The position numbers and the translations under genes were made by a program. A stretch of DNA of 9,395 bases, from assembly GCA_040235415.1 (NCBI GenBank), contig JBECKR010000183.1, forward strand, positions 1 to 9,395, given 5' to 3'. Numbering within the stretch: position 1 is the stretch's first letter; each line of letters starts with the position of its first letter. The notes under the pieces were generated by a model. The model did no database searches. It was given only the letters and a program-made list of their open reading frames with translations, and was not told the DNA's origin. Shown in pieces: positions 1-7,425 of the stretch. Source of the DNA: JBECKR01 sp040235415 (lineage in GTDB: Bacteria > Acidobacteriota > Polarisedimenticolia > Polarisedimenticolales > Polarisedimenticolaceae).

Positions 1-1
1 G

Positions 2-1129
2 TACACGGTCCTCATCATCGCCTACCTGATCCCGGCGTGGGCGATCTCCGCCGCTCTGACCGGCAACCCGGTGCCGCAGCTCTCCTTCACCTTCAGTGAC
101 ATCACCGAGAAGCTGAACCAGATCCAGATGGACCTGGGGTTCAAGGAATACACGCAGGCGTTCCAGACGCGCTCGATGCTCGACATCCTGTGCATCACGT
201 TCGCTCTCATGGTGGGCACCGCCGGTCTGCCGCACATCATCGTGCGGTTCTACACCGTTCCGAGCGTGCGCTCGGCGCGGTGGTCGGCCGGCTGGGCGCT
301 GCTGTTCATCGCCGTCCTGTACACGACCGCCCCGGCGCTCGCGGTCTTCGCGCGCTACAACCTGCTCAACAGCCTGAACGGCAAGACCATGGCGGAGATC
401 CAGCAGCTCAACTGGGCCGTCAGCTGGGAGAAGACCGGGCTACTGAAGTTCGAGGACAAGAACGGGGACGGCCTGGTCGAGTTCACGCCCAACAAGGACA
501 CGAACGAGGTCATCGTCGACCGCGACATCATCGTGCTGTCGACGCCGGAGGTCGCGGGTCTCGCGCCCTGGGTGATCGCGCTCGTGGCCGCGGGCGGGCT
601 CGCCGCGGCGCTCTCGACCGCCGCCGGCCTGCTGCTCGTGATCTCGAGCTCGGTGGCGCACGACGTCTACACCCGCATGATCAATCCCGAGGCGACGGAG
701 GCGAAGAAGCTCCTCGTCGGGCGGGTCATGATCTTCCTCGCGATCTGCGTGGCGGGCTACTTCGGTATCAACCCACCGGGCTTCGTGGCCCAGGTCGTCG
801 CGTTCGCGTTCGGCCTGGCCGCGGCGAGCTTCTTCCCGATCATCGTGCTGGGCATCTTCGACGCACGCACGAACCGCCAGGGCGCGATCTCCGGCATGGT
901 GGTCGGCCTCGTGTTCACCGCCTACTACATCATCGGCAACCGGTTCTTCGGCATGAAGCCCTGGCTGTGGGGAATCAGCGCCGAGGGGATCGGGACGATC
1001 GGCATGTTCCTGAATCTCGTCGTGACGTTCGTGGTGTCGCGCCTGACGCCGCCGCCGCCGCAGGAGATCCAGGACATGGTGCACAACCTCCGCATTCCGC
1101 AGGGTGCCGGAAAGGCCGTCGCGCACTGA
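2..1129 (+). CDS. Sodium:solute symporter, VC_2705/ActP-like subfamily (5' end cut by window)
   Basis: Inner-membrane Na+/solute symporter (SSS family), probably importing acetate or another small carboxylate; the substrate is inferred from relatives. The frame is open from base 2 with no start in view. The visible 375 residues begin YTVLIIAYLIPAWAISAALTGNP, and family members are usually about 550-600 residues, so roughly 200 N-terminal residues lie outside. Recognisable blocks are LMVGTAGLPHIIVRF, WSAGWALLFIAVLYTTAPA, WVIALVAAGGLAAALSTAAG and LLVISSSVAHDVY, with several long hydrophobic helices. A hydrophilic loop (about residues 147-180) holds DKNGDGLVEF, which looks like a calcium-binding loop. 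A GTG at 71 is an internal codon, not the start, because conserved symporter sequence continues upstream of it. The gene ends with TGA at 1127-1129, 20 nt before the porin, so the two are probably co-transcribed. A small DUF4212-type partner subunit is often encoded just upstream in this family and would lie outside the window. Confidence 0.93.
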   Translation, partial: YTVLIIAYLIPAWAISAALTGNPVPQLSFTFSDITEKLNQIQMDLGFKEYTQAFQTRSMLDILCITFALMVGTAGLPHIIVRFYTVPSVRSARWSAGWALLFIAVLYTTAPALAVFARYNLLNSLNGKTMAEIQQLNWAVSWEKTGLLKFEDKNGDGLVEFTPNKDTNEVIVDRDIIVLSTPEVAGLAPWVIALVAAGGLAAALSTAAGLLLVISSSVAHDVYTRMINPEATEAKKLLVGRVMIFLAICVAGYFGINPPGFVAQVVAFAFGLAAASFFPIIVLGIFDARTNRQGAISGMVVGLVFTAYYIIGNRFFGMKPWLWGISAEGIGTIGMFLNLVVTFVVSRLTPPPPQEIQDMVHNLRIPQGAGKAVAH

Positions 1130-1149
1130 CGCGCAGAGGAAGGGCCCGC

Positions 1150-2235
1150 ATGGTCCACAAGATCGTCGGTCGTGTGTTCCTGGTGGCCGCGGCGATCGTC
1201 GTCCTGGCGGCGACGACTACCGCCACCGCGCAGTGGCAGGTCGAGAGCAAGGACGGCTCGTCGTCCATCAAGTTCGGCTACCTCGCGCAGGCTCGGGGCG
1301 ACTGGCTCGAGAGCGCGGACGGCGAATCCACGGCGCAGGACCTGTACTTCCGCAGACTGCGCCTCCTGTTCGGCGGGAAGCTCAGCCCGAAGTGGAGCTT
1401 CTTCTTCGAGACCGACAGCCCGAACCTCGGGAAATCGGCAGCGGGGGTCAAGGGTGCGGGCGACGTCTACATTCAGGACTTCGTCATCACGTACACGCAC
1501 AACGACGCCCTGTCCGTCGACGTCGGGATGCTGCTCCCCGGGAACTCGCACAACTCCAACCAGTCGGCCGCGAGCCTGCTCGCGGTCGACTACGGCCCGT
1601 ACTCGTTCCTGAACTCGGGGCCGATCGACGCCCGCGTCGGACGCGACTACGGCGTGCGGCTCCGCGGCTACCCGTTCAAGAAGCACCTCGAGTACCGCCT
1701 CGAGGTGCTCGACGGCAACCGCGGACCGGACGCCAACCGGCCGTTCCGGACCTCGGTCCGGCTCGTGTACTACCCGTTCGAGGCCGAGACCGGCCTGTAC
1801 TACAGCGGCACCAACCTCGGCAAGAAGAAGATCCTCGCGATCGGAGCGAACTACGACGCGCAGGAGGACTACGAGCTGAAGGCGTTCGACGTCTACTGGG
1901 ACTGGCCGATCGCCGGAGGAAACGGCGTCACGCTCCAGGGCGACTACATCCAGGAGGACGGCGGCACGACGCTCCCGTCGCTCGCGAAGCAGGACTCCCT
2001 GCTGATCGAGGCCGGCTTCTTCATCGCGAAGGCGAAGCTGTCGCCGTTCGTGCAGTACGCCGACCGCGACTTCGACGATCCCGAGGCCGCGGACACCAAG
2101 TTCAGCCAGATCGGACTCGCGTTCTGGCTCAAGGGCCACAACCGGGCGCTCAAGCTCGGCTACGGCCGCCTGGAGACCGACGGCGCCCCGGACCGTGACC
2201 TGGTCCAGCTCCAGCTCCAGGTCCTGCAGTTCTGA
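1150..2235 (+). CDS. Phosphate-selective porin O/P family outer-membrane protein
   Basis: Predicted outer-membrane beta-barrel porin of the OprO/OprP family, 361 residues. The ATG at 1150 is chosen because it follows a good ribosome site (AGAGGAAGGG, 1135-1144) and opens a signal peptide: basic MVHKIVGR, hydrophobic core FLVAAAIVVLA, and likely cleavage after residue 27 (ATA|QW). The same frame is open far upstream, but that stretch is shadow sequence of the symporter. The mature protein shows the family's early block FRRLRLLFGGKLSPKWSFFFETD and alternating-polarity strands, such as FIAKAKLSPFVQYADRDF, and ends VLQF. A C-terminal Phe is the usual signal for outer-membrane barrel assembly. The gene sits 20 nt behind the symporter, suggesting paired outer- and inner-membrane uptake. 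Phosphate specificity should not be assumed; many relatives have other or unknown substrates. Length is close to the usual 350-450 residues. Confidence 0.9.
   Translation: MVHKIVGRVFLVAAAIVVLAATTTATAQWQVESKDGSSSIKFGYLAQARGDWLESADGESTAQDLYFRRLRLLFGGKLSPKWSFFFETDSPNLGKSAAGVKGAGDVYIQDFVITYTHNDALSVDVGMLLPGNSHNSNQSAASLLAVDYGPYSFLNSGPIDARVGRDYGVRLRGYPFKKHLEYRLEVLDGNRGPDANRPFRTSVRLVYYPFEAETGLYYSGTNLGKKKILAIGANYDAQEDYELKAFDVYWDWPIAGGNGVTLQGDYIQEDGGTTLPSLAKQDSLLIEAGFFIAKAKLSPFVQYADRDFDDPEAADTKFSQIGLAFWLKGHNRALKLGYGRLETDGAPDRDLVQLQLQVLQF
1682..1709. repeat. Perfect 11-bp inverted repeat inside the porin gene
   Basis: AGCACCTCGAG (1682-1692) and CTCGAGGTGCT (1699-1709) are exact reverse complements around a 6-nt loop (TACCGC). 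They encode the HLEYRLEVL segment, where two Leu-Glu pairs use the same codons (CTCGAG). It could form an mRNA hairpin, but codon use alone explains most of it. Confidence 0.6.
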
Positions 2236-2240
2236 CGGCC

Positions 2241-2279
2241 GTGAGGGGCGGCGCCGCGCGGCCGGCGCCGCCCCCTCAC
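2241..2279. terminator. GC-rich hairpin between convergent operons
   Basis: The left arm GTGAGGGGCGGCGCCG (2241-2256) pairs with the right arm at 2263-2279 through all 16 bases, with one bulged C in the right arm; the loop is CGCGGC (2257-2262). It starts 5 nt after the porin stop. Its right arm covers the TGA (complement of 2276-2278) of the opposite-strand exonuclease gene. There is no T-run on either side, so it is a hairpin-only terminator or a 3'-end stabiliser, a form common in high-GC bacteria. It could serve transcripts from both directions. Confidence 0.7.
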
Positions 2280-2881
2280 GTCAAGTGGCGCAGCCTCCGC
2301 GCCCCGAGCCGCTCCCGCAACACCAGGAACAGCTCCGCCGTGGCGAGCGCGTCGTACAGCGCGTGGTGCACGACGTGCGAGGGCAGGCTCAGGAACCGCC
2401 GCGCCCGCGCGAGCGCGGTCGGCACGACCGGCGGATTCGGATCGATCCGGCGCAGTCGCTCGGAGAGCCGGAGGAGCAATCGCACCGTGTCCACGACCGC
2501 CGGCTTCGGCCAACGCCGTTCGAGCGCACGGCAGTCGCGGCGCAGGAACCGCACGTCGACCGGCGCGTGGTGCACGATCAGGGCCGTGCCGTCGAGCCGG
2601 GCGAGGACGTCGTCGAGCACGTCGGGAAGCCGGGGGGCGTCGTCGAGCTCGCCGGGGAGGATGTGGTGCGCCCGCATCGCGTCGGAGCTCAGGCGATGCC
2701 GCACGCCGTCGTCCGGCCGGACGAGGCTGTACATCCGCTCGCCCCACAGCACGACGCCATCGCGCACCGGCACCATGCCGACCGAGAGCACCGCGTCGGT
2801 CGCGAGGTCGAGCCCGGTGGTCTCGAGATCGAGAGACCAGTAGCGAACCTCGTCCCACGGCGGCGAACGGAACAGTCTCAC
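2276..2881 (-). CDS. DEDDh-family 3'-5' exonuclease (DnaQ/epsilon-like)
   Basis: A 201-residue metal-dependent 3'-5' exonuclease of the DnaQ-like DEDDh superfamily, acting in the cytoplasm on DNA or RNA; the substrate is unknown. All catalytic residues are visible: motif I SLDLETTGLD (D18, E20), motif II HHAPVDVRFL (D109), and motif III HHALYDALAT (H172 and D177, spacing HxAxxD). The protein is essentially one nuclease domain with no polymerase-binding tail, so it is unlikely to be the replicative proofreading subunit. The GTG start at 2881 is preferred because it follows a GAGG-containing site (GAGGGCGAGG just upstream) and comes 11 nt after the stop of the DUF294 gene, indicating an operon. 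The open frame continues much further upstream, but only as a shadow of that gene. This exonuclease class is a repeated neighbour of DUF294 proteins next to VC_2705-type symporters, which suggests a shared role. Confidence 0.9.
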   Translation of the reverse strand: MRLFRSPPWDEVRYWSLDLETTGLDLATDAVLSVGMVPVRDGVVLWGERMYSLVRPDDGVRHRLSSDAMRAHHILPGELDDAPRLPDVLDDVLARLDGTALIVHHAPVDVRFLRRDCRALERRWPKPAVVDTVRLLLRLSERLRRIDPNPPVVPTALARARRFLSLPSHVVHHALYDALATAELFLVLRERLGARRLRHLT

Positions 2882-2892
2882 CGGCCTCGCCC

Positions 2893-4698
2893 TCAGCGCA
2901 GGAGGTCGATGCGGTAGCGGAATGCCGCGGCCTCCTGCATCTCGCGGATCGCCTGGAACGTCTCCTTGAGGTGCCGGCGGTCGGTCGCGCCGAGCCGGTC
3001 GGCGTGCACGCGGTTGTCCGGCCGGCCGCCCTCGCGCAGGACGTCGAGCTGGTGCTGCAGCCGGAGCTTCAGGAGGTAGCGGAACGCCTCCGACAGCGTG
3101 TCGGCGCCTTCGCGGCTGATCGTGCTCTCGGTCGCCGCGGCGTCGAGGCGATCCACGGTCGAGCGATACCGGATCCCGGCCTCGAGCGCGTACACCCGGG
3201 CCAGGCCGACCACGGGCAGGATGCCGCGCTTCTTGAGATCGGTCCCGTCGTCGTCCGAGGAGCGCAGCCAGCGCAGCAGCCCGGCCGGCGGACGGAACCC
3301 CATCGCGGCCCGCGCCAGGTGGGCGAGGAAGATCTGCTGCTCGCGGGCCCGAGCGACGACCTCGTGGAGCGGCTCGAGGTCGAGTCCGCCGTGCACCGCG
3401 CGGAAGTCGAAGAAGTTCGCGACGTCGATCAGCGCCGAGGGCGACGGCGTGTCGATCCAGCCCCCGAACAGCCTGCGCCACTCGTCGAGCGGCCGGCACC
3501 AGTTCGTGGCCATGAAACCGCCCTTGCACGGCGGGAACGACGCGCGCACGAGGCCGTCGACGACCCGCTTCGCGAGCGTTCCGAAGTACTCCCGCGCCGT
3601 CTCGGTATCCTCGAGGAACACGATGGCGTTGTCCTGGTCGGTGATCAGCGCCTGCTCGCGCCGCCCCTCCGAGCCGAACACGATCCAGGCGTAGGGAGTC
3701 GGCGGAGCGCCGAGATCCTCCTCCGCGCGTCGCAGGAGCCGCTGCACGAGCGCGTCGTTGACCGCCGACACGATGCGCCCGATCCTCGCGGGATCGACGC
3801 CGGCCCACACCAGCGCCTCGACCATCGCGTCGACCTCGCGGGCGTAGCCCTCGTACCCCTCGGCGTCCCCGAAGCGCTCGACCTGCCGCAGGACGTGCAG
3901 CGGGCTCTTCATCTGGTAGCGCAGGAGGTCGCGGTCGGTGAGGATTCCGACGAAAACGCCGTCTTCGACGAGCGGCAGGTGGTGGATGCGCTCCTCGAGC
4001 ATGAACAGCAACGCCTCGAAGAGGGACGAGTGAGCGGGCAGGGTCTTCATCGGACGGCTCGCCACCTCGCCGACGCGGACCTCCGGACCCAGCCCGCGGG
4101 CGAGCACCCGCGTGCGCAGGTCGTCGTCCGTCACGATTCCCGGCGGGTCGGTGCGCACCAGGATCGCGCGCGAGCGGTGCTCGCTCATCCGACGCGCCGC
4201 CACCTCGACGGTGGTTTCGGGATCGACGAACGGAGGAACGTCGGTCGCGAGCCGCCGGACCGGCGCTCCGAGGCTCCCGGTCAGCGGCTGCGGCTCGCGC
4301 TCCTGCGCCTGGCGCAGGCGCTGCGCCAGGCCGTTCACGAAGAACTCGTTGAACGTCCGCTCGCCCCGGACGCGGTCGAAGGCCTCGCGCGGAATGCGGT
4401 ACAGCAGCAACTCGTCGTCGGCCACGACGTCGAAGTTGGGACCCGAGCCGGCGAGCAGCGACGTGAATCCGAACATGTCGCCCTCTTCCAGCACGGTCAG
4501 CAGGCGCCCGTCCTTCTCGAGCCGCGCCGCGCCCTTGCGGACGACGTAGAGGTAGTCGTTCCGCGGGTCCCCGATGCGCATGATCGCGCGGTTCTTCGGG
4601 GCGTAGACGACCTCGAGCGCCCCCCCGAGAGTCGCGAGGCCGCTCTCGCTGACGGCGTCGAACGGCGGATGGTTCCGGAGAAACTCGACGGGGTCCAT
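2893..4698 (-). CDS. cNMP-binding/CBS-pair/DUF294 nucleotidyltransferase-like signalling protein
   Basis: A 601-residue cytoplasmic multidomain protein. In order: a cyclic-nucleotide-binding-like domain (about 13-130), two CBS domains (about 150-205 and 210-265; for example GIVTDDDLRTRV and GILTDRDLLRYQ), a DUF294 nucleotidyltransferase-like domain (about 275-440) and a helical C-terminal domain (about 450-590). The nucleotidyltransferase signature GSEGRREQ (342-349) is followed by TDQDNAI with Asp354 and Asp356, the expected metal ligands, so the active site looks intact. The phosphate-binding cassette of the first domain (GDMFGFTSLLAGSGPNFDVV, 73-92) lacks the Glu and Arg that bind cAMP in CRP, so it probably does not bind cAMP canonically; this seems usual for the family. 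CBS pairs typically bind adenine nucleotides. The ATG at 4698 has GGGAG (4709-4705) 6 nt ahead. The product's target is unknown. A GlnD/GlnE-like role, modifying or sensing a partner for carbon uptake, is an inference from context. Confidence 0.9.
   Translation of the reverse strand: MDPVEFLRNHPPFDAVSESGLATLGGALEVVYAPKNRAIMRIGDPRNDYLYVVRKGAARLEKDGRLLTVLEEGDMFGFTSLLAGSGPNFDVVADDELLLYRIPREAFDRVRGERTFNEFFVNGLAQRLRQAQEREPQPLTGSLGAPVRRLATDVPPFVDPETTVEVAARRMSEHRSRAILVRTDPPGIVTDDDLRTRVLARGLGPEVRVGEVASRPMKTLPAHSSLFEALLFMLEERIHHLPLVEDGVFVGILTDRDLLRYQMKSPLHVLRQVERFGDAEGYEGYAREVDAMVEALVWAGVDPARIGRIVSAVNDALVQRLLRRAEEDLGAPPTPYAWIVFGSEGRREQALITDQDNAIVFLEDTETAREYFGTLAKRVVDGLVRASFPPCKGGFMATNWCRPLDEWRRLFGGWIDTPSPSALIDVANFFDFRAVHGGLDLEPLHEVVARAREQQIFLAHLARAAMGFRPPAGLLRWLRSSDDDGTDLKKRGILPVVGLARVYALEAGIRYRSTVDRLDAAATESTISREGADTLSEAFRYLLKLRLQHQLDVLREGGRPDNRVHADRLGATDRRHLKETFQAIREMQEAAAFRYRIDLLR
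4307..4331. repeat. Perfect 11-bp inverted repeat inside the DUF294 gene
   Basis: GCCTGGCGCAG (4307-4317) and CTGCGCCAGGC (4321-4331) are exact reverse complements around a 3-nt loop. It lies in the segment encoding LAQRLRQAQ, between the cNMP-like domain and the first CBS domain. It is most simply a product of the repeated Ala-Gln/Leu-Arg codons, but the mRNA would fold into a strong hairpin here. Confidence 0.6.
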
Positions 4699-4719
4699 GA
4701 CGATCTCCCGGACTCGCCA

Positions 4720-4748
4720 AGTGTCGACCAGGCGCGGCGCGCGGTCAA
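4720..4748 (-). promoter_or_regulatory. Candidate sigma70-like promoter for the DUF294-exonuclease pair
   Basis: Reading the minus strand in the 54-nt gap behind the methyltransferase gene: TTGACC (4748-4743, five of six bases of the -35 consensus), a 17-nt spacer, then GACACT (4725-4720, three of six of the -10). Transcription would begin about 15 nt ahead of the ATG, leaving just room for the GGGAG ribosome site. The -10 is weak, so this is a candidate only. Read-through from prfC and the methyltransferase gene is also possible. Confidence 0.3.
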
Positions 4749-4752
4749 CGGG

Positions 4753-5520
4753 TCAGGGCTTCGCGATCTCCAGCAGCTTGGACCGCCCGAGCCCCGGGAC
4801 CTCCGGGGGCTCGGACCCGACCTCCCCCCGCCAGAACTCCGCGTCACCGAGGAGCTCGACGATCGCGCGGAGATGGCCGTCCTGCGTGAACAGCACCGCC
4901 CCGGAGCGGAGCCGCGGCCAGAGCTGCCGGATGCAGGTCCGCGTCGACTCGAGCAGGTCGACGTCGAGGAGCGCGACGTCGACCCCGTCGTCGAGCCCGG
5001 GCAGCGTGTCCTCGAACAGGCCCTTGCGGAGGTCGCAGACCTCCGGTGCCCCGAAGCGGTCGAGGTTGCGGCGCACCTCGGCGAGGCGGGCCGCGAACGC
5101 CCCCTCGCGGAACACGACCGGCCGGCCGTACAGGTTGACGTGCCGCTCGTCGTTGGCGGGGATCCCGCGGAACGAATCGAACACGACGAGGCGTCCGCCG
5201 GTTCGCCGCACCGCGAGGCTGAGCTTCGCGGTGCTGGCCCCCTTGCCGGAACCGGCCTCGACCACGGTGAGCGGCCCGCGGCCGGCGCGGCGCAGGATAC
5301 GGTCGGTCACGAGCAGCATCTCTCCCAGCGTGTGGTAGCCGCGCAGCGCGTTCGTGATCCGGACGTGCGCCCGGAGGAGACCGACCTTGTCCGCGAGCCG
5401 GACCCCTCCGGGGTACCGGGCGCGCAGGAACCCCCACGCCGCGCGGCGATCCCGGGTCAGGAGGAACCGCACGGTCATGAGCCGCCGGTAGGTCGAGCCC
5501 GGACCGCGGCGCAGGCGCAT
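4753..5520 (-). CDS. TylF/MycF-family SAM-dependent O-methyltransferase
   Basis: A 255-residue class I methyltransferase of the macrocin-O-methyltransferase (TylF) family. These use S-adenosylmethionine and, in characterised members, Mg2+ to methylate sugar hydroxyls; many relatives have no known substrate. Visible motifs: the SAM-binding VVEAGSGKGAST (86-97), VVFDSFRG (112-119) ending the next strand, LLDVDLLEST (184-193) with the acidic residues expected near the metal, and FTQDGH (211-216). The C-terminus ends LLEIAKP, a typical family ending. The ATG at 5520 lies only 3 nt after the prfC stop, so translation is probably coupled; the nearest GGGAG is 12 nt upstream, a little far. An in-frame ATG at codon 15 is a weaker alternative with no clear ribosome site. 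No glycosyltransferase or antibiotic-cluster gene is in view, so a role in surface-glycan modification is only a guess. Confidence 0.87.
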   Translation of the reverse strand: MRLRRGPGSTYRRLMTVRFLLTRDRRAAWGFLRARYPGGVRLADKVGLLRAHVRITNALRGYHTLGEMLLVTDRILRRAGRGPLTVVEAGSGKGASTAKLSLAVRRTGGRLVVFDSFRGIPANDERHVNLYGRPVVFREGAFAARLAEVRRNLDRFGAPEVCDLRKGLFEDTLPGLDDGVDVALLDVDLLESTRTCIRQLWPRLRSGAVLFTQDGHLRAIVELLGDAEFWRGEVGSEPPEVPGLGRSKLLEIAKP

Positions 5521-5523
5521 CGC

Positions 5524-7116
<1,593 letters not shown>

Positions 7117-7153
7117 GCGGAACCGGTCCTCGCGGGTGGGAGCGAAACGCGCC

Positions 7154-7182
7154 ATGATAGCGGTCGCCCCGCAGCGGGGCAA
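7154..7182 (-). promoter_or_regulatory. Sigma70-like promoter of prfC
   Basis: On the minus strand: TTGCCC (7182-7177, four of six bases of the -35), a 17-nt spacer, then TATCAT (7159-7154, five of six of the -10). Transcription would start near 7147, giving a leader of about 30 nt that contains the GAGGA ribosome site of prfC. This position also argues against translation starting at the ATG at 7155. AT-rich hexamers are rare in this GC-rich window, which strengthens the match. Confidence 0.6.
7166..7180. promoter_or_regulatory. Palindrome within the prfC promoter spacer (possible operator)
   Basis: GCCCCGC and GCGGGGC flank a single central A, a perfect 7+1+7 palindrome lying between the -35 and -10 boxes of prfC and overlapping the edge of the -35. 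Its placement is right for a repressor or MerR-type activator site, but no regulator gene is nearby. A chance GC palindrome is the alternative. Confidence 0.35.
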
Positions 7183-7203
7183 TCGATCGTCGCGAGGGAG
7201 GCC

Positions 7204-7302
7204 GTGGCAAGTGGTTCGCGCCGCGTCCGCGGGCTGATCGAGCTCCTCGACCGTCACGTCCCGGCCGATGCCGAGAAGCGCCGCCACTTGGATCGTACGC
7301 GG
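7204..7302 (+). pseudogene. Possible 5' remnant of a NUDIX hydrolase gene
   Basis: A GTG at 7204 is preceded by GAGGGAGG (7194-7201), a good ribosome site. It opens VASGSRRVRGLIELLDRHV followed by PADAEKRRHLDRTRGLV. From memory, this resembles the N-terminal helices of a common group of bacterial NUDIX hydrolases (pattern LLxxHxPADAEExxHLxRxxxLL). After about 33 codons the resemblance stops, and no NUDIX box (GX5EX7REUXEEXGU) follows. The frame then runs without a stop into the secreted-protein gene at 7426, so translation here would yield a fusion of about 197 residues with an internal signal peptide. A 5' gene stub left by deletion is my favoured reading; a chance resemblance is possible. 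Confidence 0.33.
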
Positions 7303-7357
7303 GGGCTCGTGGCGGCGCCTGCTCGCGAAGCCCGCGAACCGACTCCCCCGGTTTTGA

Positions 7358-7387
7358 TGCAACCGCGACGGGGTTCGGAGCGTTCTA
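7358..7387 (+). promoter_or_regulatory. Weak candidate ECF-type promoter for the gene at 7426
   Basis: TGCAAC (7358-7363), 17 nt, then CGTTCTA (7381-7387) resembles the AAC...CGTC layout recognised by many extracytoplasmic-function sigma factors. It would give a leader of about 30 nt. No convincing sigma70 boxes were found in this interval. The match is by eye only. Confidence 0.22.
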
Positions 7388-7425
7388 CCCTTCAGCGGGG
7401 GCGGTTGGATCGTGAGGAGCGTGTC

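Larger units (their letters stand above)
7117..7425. other. Divergent intergenic region between prfC and the small secreted protein gene
   Basis: These 309 nt lie upstream of both flanking genes. They hold the prfC promoter, a 15-bp palindrome inside it, a short GTG-started reading frame resembling a NUDIX hydrolase N-terminus, and a possible promoter and ribosome site for the gene at 7426. Both strands happen to be free of stops in one frame across the region, which is expected at this GC content and does not make it coding throughout. Confidence 0.6.

Noticed and set aside
190..1149. Upstream extension of the porin reading frame
   Set aside because: It overlaps the symporter in another frame and gives Arg/His/Gly-rich nonsense. 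The signal peptide and ribosome site fix the start at 1150.
925..2139. Minus-strand open frame opposite the porin (404 codons)
   Set aside because: It is Arg/Glu/Val-rich with no recognisable domain, and is a mirror of the porin codons.
2882..4720. Fusion of the exonuclease frame through the DUF294 region (814 codons)
   Set aside because: Upstream of the GTG at 2881 the frame is only an out-of-frame shadow of the DUF294 gene. No frameshift is needed to explain either protein.
7337..7355. Short inverted repeat AACCG/CGGTT followed by TTTT as a terminator
   Set aside because: The stem is only 5 bp with a 7-nt loop and there is no gene ending just before it on the plus strand, so it is probably chance.
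7117..7362. N-terminal extension of RF3, including an ATG at 7155
   Set aside because: The extra residues do not resemble RF3. The ATG at 7155 lies within the likely -10 box, and the ATG at 7116 matches the family length and N-terminus.
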